NCBI GenBank assembly: GCA_051650265.1
Contig: JBOFIR010000122.1
Coordinates: forward strand, 1 to 25,951
Reading direction: 5' to 3'
Length of the DNA: 25,951 nucleotides
DNA from: JBOFEH01 sp051650265
Lineage (GTDB): Bacteria > Bacillota > Clostridia > Lachnospirales > Cellulosilyticaceae
Shown: piece by piece, positions 14,066-21,560 of the stretch
Layout: each line of letters starts with the position of its first letter
How positions within the stretch are numbered: the stretch's first letter is position 1
Program-made: the position numbers and the translations under genes
Notes under the pieces: model-generated
Databases searched by the model: none
What the model was told of the DNA's origin: nothing
Seen by the model: only the letters and a program-made list of their open reading frames with translations

Positions 14066-16402
14066 TTAACCAAGTTTTTGTAGCTTTGCAAATCTTACGC
14101 TGAGCTTTTTAGTTACACCTTTATTGAAGTTTATTGTTACAAAAACATCATCATCCGTATGATCTACTCTTGTAATTGTTCCTTCTCCAAAAAGTTTATG
14201 CTTAACCATATCACCTGCTGCAAAGTTTTGTTCTACTTTAGGCAAATTCTCTATTTTCTTAGTAAATCCAGCACCTTTACCGACCATTGGTGATGCATTT
14301 TTTTGACCAATATTGGTACGCCCAAATGCGTTGTTTTGATTATTTTTGACTGTATTTAATGTGAAGCTACTATTTGAATTTGAAGGATTTTTTGTTTGCA
14401 ACGTCATTTTCTGTGCACCGCCTATTGGTGTTAGGGGAATAGCTTGACGTCTGTTTGATGTGGATTCTAACTGATTATAGTTTGTTACCTCCAGTGGGAG
14501 CTCTCTTAGGAACCTTGATTTGAGACTTGCTTGGGTACGTCCATACACTGTTCTTTGTTGCGTATTGAGAAGATAAAGCTTTTCTCTCGCACGTGTAATC
14601 CCTACATAACATAGACGTCTCTCTTCTTCGATTTTATCGTCACCCTCTGTCATACTCATGTAACTTGGGAAAAGCCCTTCTTCCATGCCTGGGATAAATA
14701 CTACAGGGAACTCAAGTCCTTTAGCACTATGAAGTGTCATCATGATCACAGAGTTGCTCTCCTGATCATAGTTATCGACATCAGCTACCAATGCCACATC
14801 TTCTAGGAAACCTTCTAAGCTAGGCTCTTCTGCTTCCTTCATATAAGTCGCTGCTTTGGATACAAGTTCTTCAATATTGGCAATACGGTCTGCTGCATCT
14901 TCACTTTCAGTTTGTCTCAGATAATCTTTGTACTCGACTTTCTCAATCACAGCCTCAAGCACTTTGGTAACATCCTTTTCCTCTGCAACTGCTCTAAATT
15001 CATCGATAAGTTGTACAAAGCTAATGACCTTAGTTGCTGGTGCATTACCTAGTATGCCCATCTCTTTAGCCAACCTTGCTGCCTCATAGAAGTCCATATT
15101 TTGCCTGTCTGCATAGTTAACAATCGTCTGAACACTTGCTGCACCAATTCCTCTTTTTGGTGCATTGATAATACGTTTGAGTGAAACATCGTCTTTGATA
15201 TTGGCAATAGTTCTAAGATAAGCAATCAGGTCTTTGATTTCCTTACGCTCGTAGAATCGTGTCCCACCCAATAAACGATATGGAATAGAATTTTTTACCA
15301 TCTTTTCCTCAAGTGTACGTGATTGGGCATTGGTACGATAGAGTACTGCGAAGTCTTTGAATTCACGCTCGCCTTTTTCTATTCCACCAATAATGAGTTG
15401 TGTAATCGCATCAGCCTCACGGTATTCATTATCAAGTTCTAATAGGGTAATCTCATCACCTACTGCATTTTCTGTCCATAGGTTCTTGACCTTACGCCCT
15501 GTGTTATGTGCAACAACTTTATTAGCTGCATTGAGGATATTCTGAGTTGAGCGGTAGTTTTGTTCAAGTTTGATGACTTTTGCATTGAGGAAATCACGCT
15601 CAAAGTCTAGAATATTGCTTATATCTGCACCACGCCACCCATAAATAGACTGATCATCATCCCCTACTACACATAAATTTTTGTATTTACGTGCAAGAAG
15701 CTGCACAAGTTGATATTGTACACCATTGGTATCCTGATACTCATCGACCATGATGTATCTAAATTTATTTTGATAGTACTCTAATACATCTGGTGCTTTT
15801 TGGAACAAGAGACATGTATTAAGAAGTAGGTCATCAAAGTCCATCGCATCATTTTCCTTGAGTTTCTTTTGATACTCCACATAGATCTGTGCGATCACTT
15901 TCTCACGATAATCACCACCTGCAGACTCTAACGCTTGCTCTGGGGTTACCAATTCATTTTTTTTACTACTAATCGCACCTAATACTGTTCCGGCTGGAAA
16001 GTTCTTTTCGTTCACATCTAACTTCTTAAGGATATCTTTGAGAAGTGATTTTTGATCGGTTGTATCATAGATTGTAAAATATCTTCCGTACCCTAATCTT
16101 TCACTATCTCTCCTTAAGACTCTCACGCACATCGAGTGAAACGTACTAATCCACATTTCTTTGGCCATCTGTTCACCAACAAGGGCGCCAACCCTTTCTC
16201 TCATCTCTGCAGCTGCTTTGTTGGTGAATGTAATCGCAAGGATTGACCATGGTGCAACACCTTTGTCTTGTATCAGATGGGCAATACGGTGTGTCAACAC
16301 TCTCGTTTTTCCCGATCCCGCACCTGCTAATACAAGGAGTGGTCCCTCTGTTTGAAGCACCGCTTGCTTTTGCTTATCATTTAATCCATCTATTAAACTC
16401 AT
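14066..16402 (-). CDS. pcrA: ATP-dependent DNA helicase PcrA (UvrD/Rep family, SF1A)
   Basis: The 778-aa protein is a 3'-5' DNA helicase used in repair, plasmid replication and removal of recombinase or stalled polymerase. SF1 motifs appear in order: Q motif LNDKQKQAV; Walker A AGAGSGKT at 26-33; TFTNKAAAEM; STFHSMCVRVLRR; Walker B DEYQDTN; GDDDQSIYGWRGA; LEQNYRS; MMTLHSAKGLEFP; and YVGITRAR. A disordered Asn/Gln/Ser-rich tail leads to a C-terminal Tudor-like module (GDMVKHKLFGEGTI) that contacts RNA polymerase in Bacillus PcrA. AAGGTG precedes the ATG. yerC ends 15 bp upstream, so the two are an operon. No pcrB lies next to it. Confidence 0.97.
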   Translation of the reverse strand: MSLIDGLNDKQKQAVLQTEGPLLVLAGAGSGKTRVLTHRIAHLIQDKGVAPWSILAITFTNKAAAEMRERVGALVGEQMAKEMWISTFHSMCVRVLRRDSERLGYGRYFTIYDTTDQKSLLKDILKKLDVNEKNFPAGTVLGAISSKKNELVTPEQALESAGGDYREKVIAQIYVEYQKKLKENDAMDFDDLLLNTCLLFQKAPDVLEYYQNKFRYIMVDEYQDTNGVQYQLVQLLARKYKNLCVVGDDDQSIYGWRGADISNILDFERDFLNAKVIKLEQNYRSTQNILNAANKVVAHNTGRKVKNLWTENAVGDEITLLELDNEYREADAITQLIIGGIEKGEREFKDFAVLYRTNAQSRTLEEKMVKNSIPYRLLGGTRFYERKEIKDLIAYLRTIANIKDDVSLKRIINAPKRGIGAASVQTIVNYADRQNMDFYEAARLAKEMGILGNAPATKVISFVQLIDEFRAVAEEKDVTKVLEAVIEKVEYKDYLRQTESEDAADRIANIEELVSKAATYMKEAEEPSLEGFLEDVALVADVDNYDQESNSVIMMTLHSAKGLEFPVVFIPGMEEGLFPSYMSMTEGDDKIEEERRLCYVGITRAREKLYLLNTQQRTVYGRTQASLKSRFLRELPLEVTNYNQLESTSNRRQAIPLTPIGGAQKMTLQTKNPSNSNSSFTLNTVKNNQNNAFGRTNIGQKNASPMVGKGAGFTKKIENLPKVEQNFAAGDMVKHKLFGEGTITRVDHTDDDVFVTINFNKGVTKKLSVRFAKLQKLG

Positions 16403-16417
16403 CAGTTCTCACACCTT

Positions 16418-16708
16418 CTATTTATTATTCAATCGTTCAAGTATCATGTCATAACCATCCGACCCATAACTTAATGCACGATTAACACGGCTAATCGTTG
16501 CTGTGGATGCACCTGTCGATTGTTGAATATCTGTATAAGTTCTCTTTTCCTTTAACATTTTTGCTACTTCTAATCGCTGTGCCAATGATTTGATCTCATT
16601 GATTGTACATATATCTTCAAAAAAAGCATAACACTCTTCTACATTATTTAAGGTAAGGATCGCTTCAAATAGGCCATCCGTTGCTTCATCTTTTAGTTTT
16701 GAGTTCAC
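16418..16708 (-). CDS. yerC: YerC/YecD family TrpR-like DNA-binding protein
   Basis: This 96-aa helical protein matches the YerC/YecD family, small relatives of the Trp repressor fold. The helix-turn-helix lies at about 57-80 (RTYTDIQQSTGASTATISRV), followed by the family's conserved NRALSYGSDGYDMIL end. The role is poorly known; a regulator is expected from the fold. The start is GTG with GGAGG 7 bp upstream. It stands directly before pcrA; in B. subtilis yerC also lies close upstream of pcrA, ligA and gatCAB, so the order is conserved. Its promoter carries an inverted repeat between -35 and -10, which could be its own operator; that is inference. Confidence 0.93.
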   Translation of the reverse strand: MNSKLKDEATDGLFEAILTLNNVEECYAFFEDICTINEIKSLAQRLEVAKMLKEKRTYTDIQQSTGASTATISRVNRALSYGSDGYDMILERLNNK

Positions 16709-16738
16709 TTTGATTCCTCCTCTACTATTTACTTTAAC

Positions 16739-16767
16739 ATTGTACAGTATAAAACTACTGTTTTCAA
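16739..16767 (-). promoter_or_regulatory. Promoter of yerC-pcrA
   Basis: TTGAAA (16762-16767), exactly 17 bp, TACAAT (16739-16744) on the minus strand: 10 of 12 consensus bases. The -35 overlaps the stop codon of the PHP gene. Confidence 0.75.
16744..16761. promoter_or_regulatory. Inverted repeat filling the yerC promoter spacer (candidate operator)
   Basis: ACAGTA-N6-TACTGT, with perfect 6-bp arms, lies between the -35 and the -10 and shares one base with the -10. A protein bound here would block RNA polymerase. The arms are oriented opposite to an E. coli-type LexA box (CTGT-N8-ACAG). The regulator is unknown; YerC itself is the nearest candidate. Confidence 0.5.
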
Positions 16768-17480
16768 TCGTTACAGCCTAGTAATTCTAGGAGTCTACGT
16801 GGTTGTGTATTGAGTATCAGATGCTCTGGAAATTGCTGCTCAGTCATAAAGTCTAAGCTTTCCTCAAACATACCTACTTCATAACAAATATGTGCATCTG
16901 TATTCACGACTACTGGTACTTCATGACGCTTACAATATTTGAGGATCTCTATAAGACTTTCTCTCACACCTGGTCTAAAACTCTGTGGTTTTAAAGATGC
17001 ATTATTAATCTCTATTAATGTGCCTGTACGCTTTGAAGCCAGTACCAATCTTTCTGGATCAATTGGATAACGATTATCCCCTGGATGTCCTAAAATTTTG
17101 ACATAAGGATTTTCCATGGCACGTTCTACTGCACGTGTAATCGTCTCCTCATCAGCAAAATCAATACATGGTGGATGTAAGCTTGCAATGGCCATGTCTA
17201 ATCCATCTAGCACTTCTGCCTCTACATCAATTGTCCCATCATAGTCAATGATATTCGCCTCTACACCTCTTAAAACACGTATGCCCTCTACAACCTTAGG
17301 GATTGCTTTCAGATTACAAAAATGGAAATAGTGGGGCGCCCCTGGCATGCCACTACTATGATCTGTCATCGCAATGACTTCTAGTCCTCTTTGTTTAGCG
17401 TATGTTATATTTTCATGTACCGTACTATAGGCATGTCCACTAGAGATAGTATGGATATGCAAATCTGTTACGTAATTCAT
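16764..17480 (-). CDS. PHP-domain phosphatase, YcdX family
   Basis: The 238-aa protein matches the YcdX group of PHP-domain metal-dependent phosphatases. The trinuclear metal site is complete: DLHIHT (H8, H10), H16, TDHS (H41), GVEAN (E74), SLHPP (H102), LGHPGD (H132) and NTDAH (D195, H197). These are monomeric-metabolite phosphatases of uncertain substrate. AAGGTG lies 6 bp before the ATG. It has its own promoter and is followed at once by the yerC promoter; no terminator separates them, so part of the transcription may run on into yerC-pcrA. Confidence 0.93.
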   Translation of the reverse strand: MNYVTDLHIHTISSGHAYSTVHENITYAKQRGLEVIAMTDHSSGMPGAPHYFHFCNLKAIPKVVEGIRVLRGVEANIIDYDGTIDVEAEVLDGLDMAIASLHPPCIDFADEETITRAVERAMENPYVKILGHPGDNRYPIDPERLVLASKRTGTLIEINNASLKPQSFRPGVRESLIEILKYCKRHEVPVVVNTDAHICYEVGMFEESLDFMTEQQFPEHLILNTQPRRLLELLGCND

Positions 17481-17518
17481 CTAGTCACCTTCTTTGTTTG
17501 ATTTTAATGGATAGTACT

Positions 17519-17547
17519 AGTATAACCCTATATGCTGTATTTGTAAA
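17519..17547 (-). promoter_or_regulatory. Promoter of the PHP phosphatase gene
   Basis: TTTACA (17542-17547), 17 bp, TATACT (17519-17524) on the minus strand, five of six bases in each box. The -10 overlaps the palindrome TACTAGTA (17515-17522). Confidence 0.65.
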
Positions 17548-17577
17548 AATATGCTTACTTCTCACACAAGCTTCATA

Positions 17578-17606
17578 TTGATTTTTACCAAGTGTCTCTC
17601 TATAAT
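17578..17606 (+). promoter_or_regulatory. Promoter of the YitT gene
   Basis: TTGATT (17578-17583), 17 bp, TATAAT (17601-17606) on the plus strand, divergent from and close to the PHP promoter. Confidence 0.75.
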
Positions 17607-17652
17607 GAAATTGAGGTAATTGAATTAAATCAAAGTAATTGGAGAGTTTAAA

Positions 17653-18513
17653 ATGAATCGCTTAAAAACGGATATCAAACGTATTCTTTTTATCGCGTTT
17701 GGTACATTCCTTCTCTCACTCGCAACCAATGGGGTTTTGGTACGCAACAAACTCCTTAGTGGCGGTGTCAGCGGGATTTCAATGTTTCTACACTTTTTAT
17801 TTGACTGGGATATTAGTACACTCATTCTGATCCTTAATATTCCACTTTTTATTGTTGGTTTCTTCTTTTTAAGAAAGCATTTTTTATGGTATAGCTTATT
17901 TGGTATGTCTATGCTTTCCTTCTGGATTCGTATTACAGAAGGAATCGTCATTGCTACAGGAAATGAAATCTCGATCATCCTAGTCGCTGGTGTCTTAAAC
18001 GGACTCGGCAATGGCATCATCTTTAGAGGTGACGGCTCGACAGGTGGTACAGATATCGTCGCCAAAATTGTAAATCGCTACTTCTCTATTAGTATGGGAA
18101 CAGTCAATTTAGCAATCAACGGCATTATCATCTTAGCTTCTATCTTATTCTTCGGAATTGATCTTTCTGTGCTTACGCTTGCTACCATGTATGTCAGTAG
18201 CCGCGTGTGTAACTTTGTTGTAGACGGTGTGAACTACAAAAGAACTATTTGTATTATTACCGGCGAAGACCATTATCAACCACTTGCAGATGATATTATC
18301 GAAGAGCTTCACCGTGGGGTAACACTCGTACCAGCTACAGGTGCTTACACACAAAACAAAAAATACATGCTTTATACAACCGTAGGTATCCGAGAAGTTG
18401 CCAAAGTACGTCAACTTGCCTATGAACACGATCCACATTCTTTTATGACTGTATCAGAAACCGCCCAGGTTATTGGACGCGGACGTGGATTTATTCCAAA
18501 TCAAGATCATTAA
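17653..18513 (+). CDS. YitT family membrane protein (DUF161/DUF2179)
   Basis: The 286-aa protein has about five hydrophobic segments in residues 10-190, then a soluble C-terminal domain. Two family hallmarks are present: NKLLSGGVSGIS at 32-43 and FRGDGSTGGTDIVAKI at 124-139. Residues 200-283 (CIITGEDHYQPLADDI, then RGVTLVPATGAYT) are the DUF2179 domain, related to small-molecule-binding folds. YitT proteins are common and multi-copy in Firmicutes; their transport role is not established. GGAGAG lies 6 bp before the ATG. It is monocistronic, with its own promoter and terminator. Confidence 0.94.
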   Translation: MNRLKTDIKRILFIAFGTFLLSLATNGVLVRNKLLSGGVSGISMFLHFLFDWDISTLILILNIPLFIVGFFFLRKHFLWYSLFGMSMLSFWIRITEGIVIATGNEISIILVAGVLNGLGNGIIFRGDGSTGGTDIVAKIVNRYFSISMGTVNLAINGIIILASILFFGIDLSVLTLATMYVSSRVCNFVVDGVNYKRTICIITGEDHYQPLADDIIEELHRGVTLVPATGAYTQNKKYMLYTTVGIREVAKVRQLAYEHDPHSFMTVSETAQVIGRGRGFIPNQDH

Positions 18514-18523
18514 TACTTATATT

Positions 18524-18558
18524 AAAGCCCACTACGTCTCATACGCAGTGGGCTTTTT
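18524..18558 (+). terminator. Intrinsic terminator of the YitT gene
   Basis: AAAGCCCACT and its complement, extended by CGT/ACG after one mismatch, with a CTCAT loop and a T run on the plus strand. It sits between convergent YitT and trpS genes and may help stop trpS, though the T run on that strand is short. Confidence 0.82.
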
Positions 18559-18567
18559 GTTAAGTGA

Positions 18568-19575
18568 TTAACGTACAACTGGTGGGAAGCCCACTTTCTT
18601 TTGTACTTTTCTAAGTGTTTTTGTTGCCATATAGTTTGCAATCTCTGCATTTTTCTTAATGAGCGCATCTACATAAGCTTTATCTTGGCTAAGCTCTGCA
18701 AAACGTGCTTGCATTGGGCGAAGTTCTTCTACTACAGCTTCACCTACTCTAAGCTTAAAGTCCCCATAGCCTTTACCTTCAAATTCCGCTGCAACCTGAT
18801 CTATTGTCATACCTGTGATTGAACTATAGATTGTCATGAGGTTACTAATACCTGGCTTAAGTGCTTCGTCAAATCTTACGCATGCATCAGAGTCTGTTAC
18901 AGCACGCTTGAACTTACGAATGATTGTATCAGGGTCATCAATGAGTGAAATACTTGCATTTACATCATCATCTGATTTAGACATTTTCTTAGTTGGCTCT
19001 TGTAAGCTCATGATCTTTGCCCCAACTTTTGCAATGTATGGTTCTGGTATTTTGAAAGTATCACTATAAATACTATTAAAACGATCTGCAATATCACGCG
19101 CAAGCTCTAAATGTTGCTTTTGGTCTGCTCCAACAGGTACAAGATCTGTCTGGAATAGTAAAATATCAGCAGCCATAAGTGCTGGATAAGTAAACAGACC
19201 TGCATTAATATTTGCAGCGTGCTTTTGAGACTTTTCTTTGAACTGTGTCATACGACTAAGTTCGCCCATATAAGTATAACAGTTCAGAATCCATGCAAGT
19301 TCTGCATGTCCTGAAACATGTGATTGATAATAGATAACATTTTTTTCTGGATCAAGTCCTGCTGCAATATACTGCATCATAAGGTTTCTTGCATTTTTTC
19401 TAAGTGTTGCAGGATCTTGTCTTACTGTAATTGCATGCATATCTACGATACAATACAAACAGTTGTATTCATCTTGAAGGTTTGTCCAATTTTTTAGTGC
19501 ACCTAAATAATTCCCCAAAGTAATTGTCCCTGAGGGTTGCATGCCACTAAATATTACTTTTTTCTCGTTGTTCAT
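18568..19575 (-). CDS. trpS: Tryptophanyl-tRNA synthetase
   Basis: The 335-aa class Ic synthetase charges tRNA(Trp). The HIGH-like motif is in SGTITLGNYLG (residues 15-25) and the KMSKS loop is canonical at 197-201. PVGADQKQHLELARDIA and the MAADILLFQ segment are also typical. The length is normal for bacterial TrpS. AGAGGTG precedes the ATG. The gene is divergent from luxS. The gap of 123 bp is too short for a full T-box leader, so tryptophan control by a T-box is unlikely here. Confidence 0.97.
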   Translation of the reverse strand: MNNEKKVIFSGMQPSGTITLGNYLGALKNWTNLQDEYNCLYCIVDMHAITVRQDPATLRKNARNLMMQYIAAGLDPEKNVIYYQSHVSGHAELAWILNCYTYMGELSRMTQFKEKSQKHAANINAGLFTYPALMAADILLFQTDLVPVGADQKQHLELARDIADRFNSIYSDTFKIPEPYIAKVGAKIMSLQEPTKKMSKSDDDVNASISLIDDPDTIIRKFKRAVTDSDACVRFDEALKPGISNLMTIYSSITGMTIDQVAAEFEGKGYGDFKLRVGEAVVEELRPMQARFAELSQDKAYVDALIKKNAEIANYMATKTLRKVQKKVGFPPVVR

Positions 19576-19609
19576 CCTTGCACCTCTTTACTTTTTTACT
19601 CTAATTCCC

Positions 19610-19638
19610 ATGTTATCAAACCCCATGTGCAAAATCAA
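19610..19638 (-). promoter_or_regulatory. Promoter of trpS
   Basis: TTGATT (19633-19638), 17 bp, TAACAT (19610-19615) with a TGA extended -10 on the minus strand. It lies next to the luxS -10 in the shared gap. Confidence 0.5.
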
Positions 19639-19649
19639 GGGAAATGCAG

Positions 19650-19655
19650 TATAAT
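19650..19655 (+). promoter_or_regulatory. -10 element for luxS
   Basis: A perfect TATAAT on the plus strand lies about 43 bp before the luxS ATG. The -35 is weak, and its expected position abuts the trpS -35, so the two divergent promoters may compete. Confidence 0.5.
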
Positions 19656-19698
19656 ACCTATATGTATTAATCCGTTTCAAGCGGAAAGGAGATAGGAC

Positions 19699-20178
19699 AT
19701 GAAAAAAATTGCAAGTTTTACAGTAAACCATTTGGACTTACTTCCAGGAATCTATACATCACGCGTTGACTATGTTGCTGATCAACCGATCACAACATAT
19801 GATCTTCGTATGAAAGCACCAAATAAAGAACCTGTGCTTCAAAATGCTGAGATGCATACTATGGAACACCTTGGTGCCACTTTCCTTCGTAATCACCCAA
19901 CTTTTGCTGAAGAGGTGATTTACTTTGGACCAATGGGATGCCGCACTGGCTTCTACCTCATTCTAAAAGGTGAGCGTACACCTGGTGAGATTGCACCTCT
20001 TGTAACTGAACTTTTTGAGTTCATCAGTACATTTGAAGATGAAGTACCAGGTGCATCAGCAAGAGACTGTGGTAATTATCTGGATATGAATCTTCCAATG
20101 TGTCGTTATGAAGCAAAGCATTTCTTAGAAACAATTCTCCACAACTTAACAGATAACAATTTAAACTATCCAAATTAA
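19699..20178 (+). CDS. luxS: S-ribosylhomocysteine lyase (autoinducer-2 synthesis)
   Basis: The 159-aa LuxS cleaves S-ribosylhomocysteine to homocysteine and DPD, the precursor of AI-2, as part of the activated methyl cycle. The metal ligands are HTMEH (H53, H57) and C124 in RDCGNY; the catalytic cysteine is C81 in MGCRTGFY. Length is standard. AAAGGAGATAGGAC leads into the ATG. It is a single gene ending at a strong hairpin. No pfs/mtnN or methionine gene lies beside it, so the nucleosidase that supplies its substrate must be encoded elsewhere. Confidence 0.98.
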   Translation: MKKIASFTVNHLDLLPGIYTSRVDYVADQPITTYDLRMKAPNKEPVLQNAEMHTMEHLGATFLRNHPTFAEEVIYFGPMGCRTGFYLILKGERTPGEIAPLVTELFEFISTFEDEVPGASARDCGNYLDMNLPMCRYEAKHFLETILHNLTDNNLNYPN

Positions 20179-20191
20179 TTTTTGAAAACAT

Positions 20192-20225
20192 AAAAAGCTA
20201 CTGTGTCCCCACACAGTAGCTTTTT
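20192..20225 (+). terminator. Intrinsic terminator of luxS
   Basis: A perfect 15-bp stem (core GCTACTGTGT) with loop CCCC and a T run, 13 bp after the luxS stop. Confidence 0.92.
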
Positions 20226-20273
20226 CCCGATTGTTACCCTTTTATATACCGAGAAATCTTGCTATACCGAACA

Positions 20274-20306
20274 AAAAATCTCCATACCTATAGTATAGAG
20301 ATTTTT
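20274..20306 (-). terminator. Intrinsic terminator of the second lepB gene
   Basis: A 14-bp stem with a 5-nt loop; one position is a G-U pair on the minus strand but a mismatch on the plus strand. That asymmetry and the T run assign it to the minus-strand lepB gene. Confidence 0.75.
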
Positions 20307-20347
20307 GCTTATAATAGCTATTCCACTTTAGTAGTATCTTCTATCCC

Positions 20348-20884
20348 TTATCTCACCATGCCAAAGTCTTGAATCGGCCAAATCTTAATACCGCCTTTTG
20401 CGAATATATCCGACCTTGGAATGGCTCCAAAATAACGACTATCTTGGCTATTCCCCCTATTATCCCCCATCACAAAGTAATGATCTTCTGGGACAACATA
20501 AGGAAAGGTTACATCTGACATCAATGGATAAGAGTACACTTCTGCACCAAGATACGCGCTTTCATCCAGTTTTTCTCCATTGATCGCTACAAACCCGTCT
20601 ATAAGATCAACTTCATCCCCCGGAAGCCCAATAACACGCTTCACAAGATTGATCCCTTCTTGTTTGAAAATAATCACCTCACCACGCCCTGGATCACGAT
20701 AATAAAATGGTATACGGTTGATCAGCATATGATCGCCTTTATTGATGGTCGGAATCATAGACCCCGTAGGTATTTGTGTATGAACCACAATAAAATTGGT
20801 AATCAATAGCGCTGCAAGTACCGCCAATAGCGGGTCTTTCAAAAACTCCAATATATGTATAGTACGTCTTAATGCTCTTTCCAT
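20348..20884 (-). CDS. lepB: Type I signal peptidase (paralogue 1)
   Basis: The 178-aa membrane enzyme removes signal peptides from exported proteins on the outer face of the membrane. A short N-terminal tail is followed by one transmembrane helix at about 15-36. The Ser-Lys dyad is S42 (PTGSMIPT) and K82 (LVKRVIGLPGD); the box E motif GDNRGNSQDSRYFG is complete. It is the short Gram-positive SipS type. The ATG at 20884 lies 8 bp after GGAGG; an adjacent in-frame TTG at 20887 is less likely. It follows the second lepB gene by 85 bp and has a possible promoter in the gap. Its dyad region is clearly related to, but well diverged from, that paralogue. Confidence 0.95.
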   Translation of the reverse strand: MERALRRTIHILEFLKDPLLAVLAALLITNFIVVHTQIPTGSMIPTINKGDHMLINRIPFYYRDPGRGEVIIFKQEGINLVKRVIGLPGDEVDLIDGFVAINGEKLDESAYLGAEVYSYPLMSDVTFPYVVPEDHYFVMGDNRGNSQDSRYFGAIPRSDIFAKGGIKIWPIQDFGMVR

Positions 20885-20935
20885 CAATTAAGCCTCCTCG
20901 TAGAACCTCTTGTTCACTTTTTACATCTAAGTTCT

Positions 20936-20964
20936 ATAGTACTACGTCTATACATGTTTCTCAA
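20936..20964 (-). promoter_or_regulatory. Possible promoter of the downstream lepB gene
   Basis: TTGAGA (20959-20964), 17 bp, TACTAT (20936-20941) on the minus strand. The -35 is good, the -10 moderate. Confidence 0.35.
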
Positions 20965-20969
20965 GCCTC

Positions 20970-21515
20970 TTATTTGATAATTCCGATTTTGTTGAATGGA
21001 TAAAATCTAAATGATCCTTGGGCTCTAATAGCTTCTCTTGAAATTGCGCCAAAGTAACGACTATCCATACTATACATACGATTGTCTCCCATCATAAAAT
21101 AATAGTCTTCGGGAATCGTATAGGGTAGTACTTCTTTTACTTCATAGGGCATCTCTTCATAAAGGGTCTCTACTGACGGATCAAGATAAGCGGACTCATC
21201 TAACTTGTTGCCATCAATATAAACACCCCCATCCTCGATCATGATTGTTTCTCCTGGAAGTCCAATGACACGCTTTACCATGAGTTCCTCTCCCTCCTTA
21301 AAGATCGCAATATCTCCTCTTGCAGGATCCTTGTAATAATAAGGTATTGGTGAAACAAGTGTACGATCACCTGTCATAATAGTCGGTTCCATAGATGCAG
21401 ATGGTACCACTGTATTGGTCACAAAAAACTGGTTGAGTAACAGTACAATAAGCAAAATAACGCCCATGTCCCAAACCATACCCAACCAGCCTAATTGTTT
21501 CTTAATTTTTTTCAT
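20970..21515 (-). CDS. lepB: Type I signal peptidase (paralogue 2)
   Basis: The 181-aa protein has one transmembrane helix at about 13-34, catalytic S41 in PSASMEPT and K81 in MVKRVIGLPGE, and the box E motif GDNRMYSMDSRYFG. It is again the single-helix Gram-positive form. AAGGAGG lies 6 bp before the ATG. The argD stop is 45 bp upstream with no visible terminator in between, so it may be transcribed with the arginine genes. Compared with paralogue 1 it has a longer acidic insert before the box E region (about residues 112-131), which may alter substrate preference; that is inference. Confidence 0.95.
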   Translation of the reverse strand: MKKIKKQLGWLGMVWDMGVILLIVLLLNQFFVTNTVVPSASMEPTIMTGDRTLVSPIPYYYKDPARGDIAIFKEGEELMVKRVIGLPGETIMIEDGGVYIDGNKLDESAYLDPSVETLYEEMPYEVKEVLPYTIPEDYYFMMGDNRMYSMDSRYFGAISREAIRAQGSFRFYPFNKIGIIK

Positions 21516-21560
21516 AGCTAGCCTCCTTAAAAGAGATGATTCTCACCAAATCATACCCCT

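Noticed and set aside
16744..16761. LexA/SOS box before yerC-pcrA
   Set aside because: The arms run ACAGTA...TACTGT, opposite in orientation to CTGT-N8-ACAG, and there is no GAAC...GTTC Firmicutes box.
17625..18065. A 146-codon open frame antisense to the YitT gene
   Set aside because: Ser/Pro/Lys-rich composition without a known motif, no ribosome binding site, and it lies fully opposite a gene with strong family motifs and its own promoter.
19576..19698. T-box riboswitch before trpS
   Set aside because: The gap is only 123 bp, holds two divergent promoters, and shows neither the TGGNACC-type T-box sequence nor a terminator hairpin.
21516..21560. Terminator between argD and the first lepB
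   Set aside because: No stable stem with a following T run can be drawn; I left the genes as possibly cotranscribed.
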